Below, one piece after another: positions 15,201-15,299 of a DNA stretch of 15,299 nucleotides. Made by a program: the position numbers and the translations under genes. The notes beneath the pieces are model-generated. The model was not told the DNA's origin. It saw nothing but the letters and a program-made list of their open reading frames with translations, and ran no database searches. The DNA comes from Frondihabitans sp. (GTDB lineage Bacteria; Actinomycetota; Actinomycetes; Actinomycetales; Microbacteriaceae): NCBI GenBank assembly GCA_025464735.1, contig JAODMX010000160.1:1-15299 (forward strand). The letters are read 5' to 3'. The stretch's first letter is position 1. Each line of letters opens with the position of its first letter.

Positions 15201-15299
15201 ACGCGGCCCTCGCCGTCGCCGAAGAGCTGCACCTCGACGTGGCGCGCCGGGCGTACGAGGCGTTCGAGGAACACCCCGGCGGAACCGAAGTTCACCTCG
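12218..15299 (-). CDS. urea carboxylase (biotin-dependent), N-terminus cut by window edge
   Basis: The frame is open to the right edge; 1026 codons are visible and roughly 170-180 N-terminal residues are missing, given a family length near 1200. Visible domains, numbered from the GTG codon at 15295, are as follows. The biotin carboxylase C-terminal part (1-250) has [31 protein letters not shown] and [11 protein letters not shown]. The KipA/AHS2-like carboxyltransferase half (about 272-590) has [12 protein letters not shown] and SGPIDP. The KipI/AHS1-like half (about 622-865) has [20 protein letters not shown]. The biotinyl domain (about 950-1025) carries biotin on K988 in EAMKMES. The enzyme carboxylates urea to allophanate using ATP and bicarbonate; close homologues prefer guanidine. 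The GTG at 15295 is not the real start, because the conserved sequence continues through it. Confidence 0.93.
   Translation of the reverse strand, partial: [1026 protein letters not shown]

Overview
The window is high-GC DNA with tightly packed genes, 4-base ATGA/GTGA gene overlaps and several promoters that appear to drive leaderless mRNAs. Together with a sugar ABC transporter that has no ATPase gene of its own, this points to an actinomycete. A Microbacteriaceae- or Micrococcales-like organism is my best guess, but nothing in the window fixes the genus. There are ten genes or gene parts with a recognisable family, plus a short 3' gene end at the left edge. I saw no rRNA, tRNA, CRISPR array or insertion sequence, and no stretch longer than 180 bases lacks a gene.

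Left module (1-3503), purine-ring nitrogen. A gene end (1-61) is followed by allantoate amidohydrolase (allC, 58-1296) and an RpiR/MurR-type regulator (1293-2120), joined by 4-base overlaps. Facing them on the minus strand is allantoinase (allB, 2163-3503). AllB opens allantoin to allantoate and AllC takes allantoate towards ureidoglycine, ammonia and CO2.

Second module (3562-4877), unknown role. A TetR regulator and a metallo-beta-lactamase-fold hydrolase are divergently transcribed. Between them lies a perfect 15-bp palindrome inside the hydrolase's -35/-10 spacer. Both genes look leaderless.

Central module (4947-10558), sugar uptake. A cytoplasmic GH13 alpha-glucosidase converges on a three-gene ABC importer: a lipoprotein binding protein and two permeases, with no ATPase. 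A TetR regulator is divergent from the importer. The glucosidase and importer promoters share a 19-bp AAAC-N11-GTTT motif, in both cases 5 bp upstream of a TTGAC -35 box that is followed by an 18-bp spacer. The two units therefore probably form one regulon.

Right module (10533-15299, minus strand), urea or guanidine nitrogen. Urea carboxylase, cut off by the window edge at its N-terminus, overlaps allophanate hydrolase by 4 bases. Together they turn urea, or with partner proteins guanidine, into ammonia and CO2. This is the logical end of the allantoin pathway, so a sugar island sits between two halves of a nitrogen-salvage region.

The most promising observations are regulatory: the paired AAAC-N11-GTTT sites, the TetR/hydrolase operator, a 17-bp inverted repeat across the glucosidase start codon, and a palindrome on the allB promoter. 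I found no clear new defence or mobile system.
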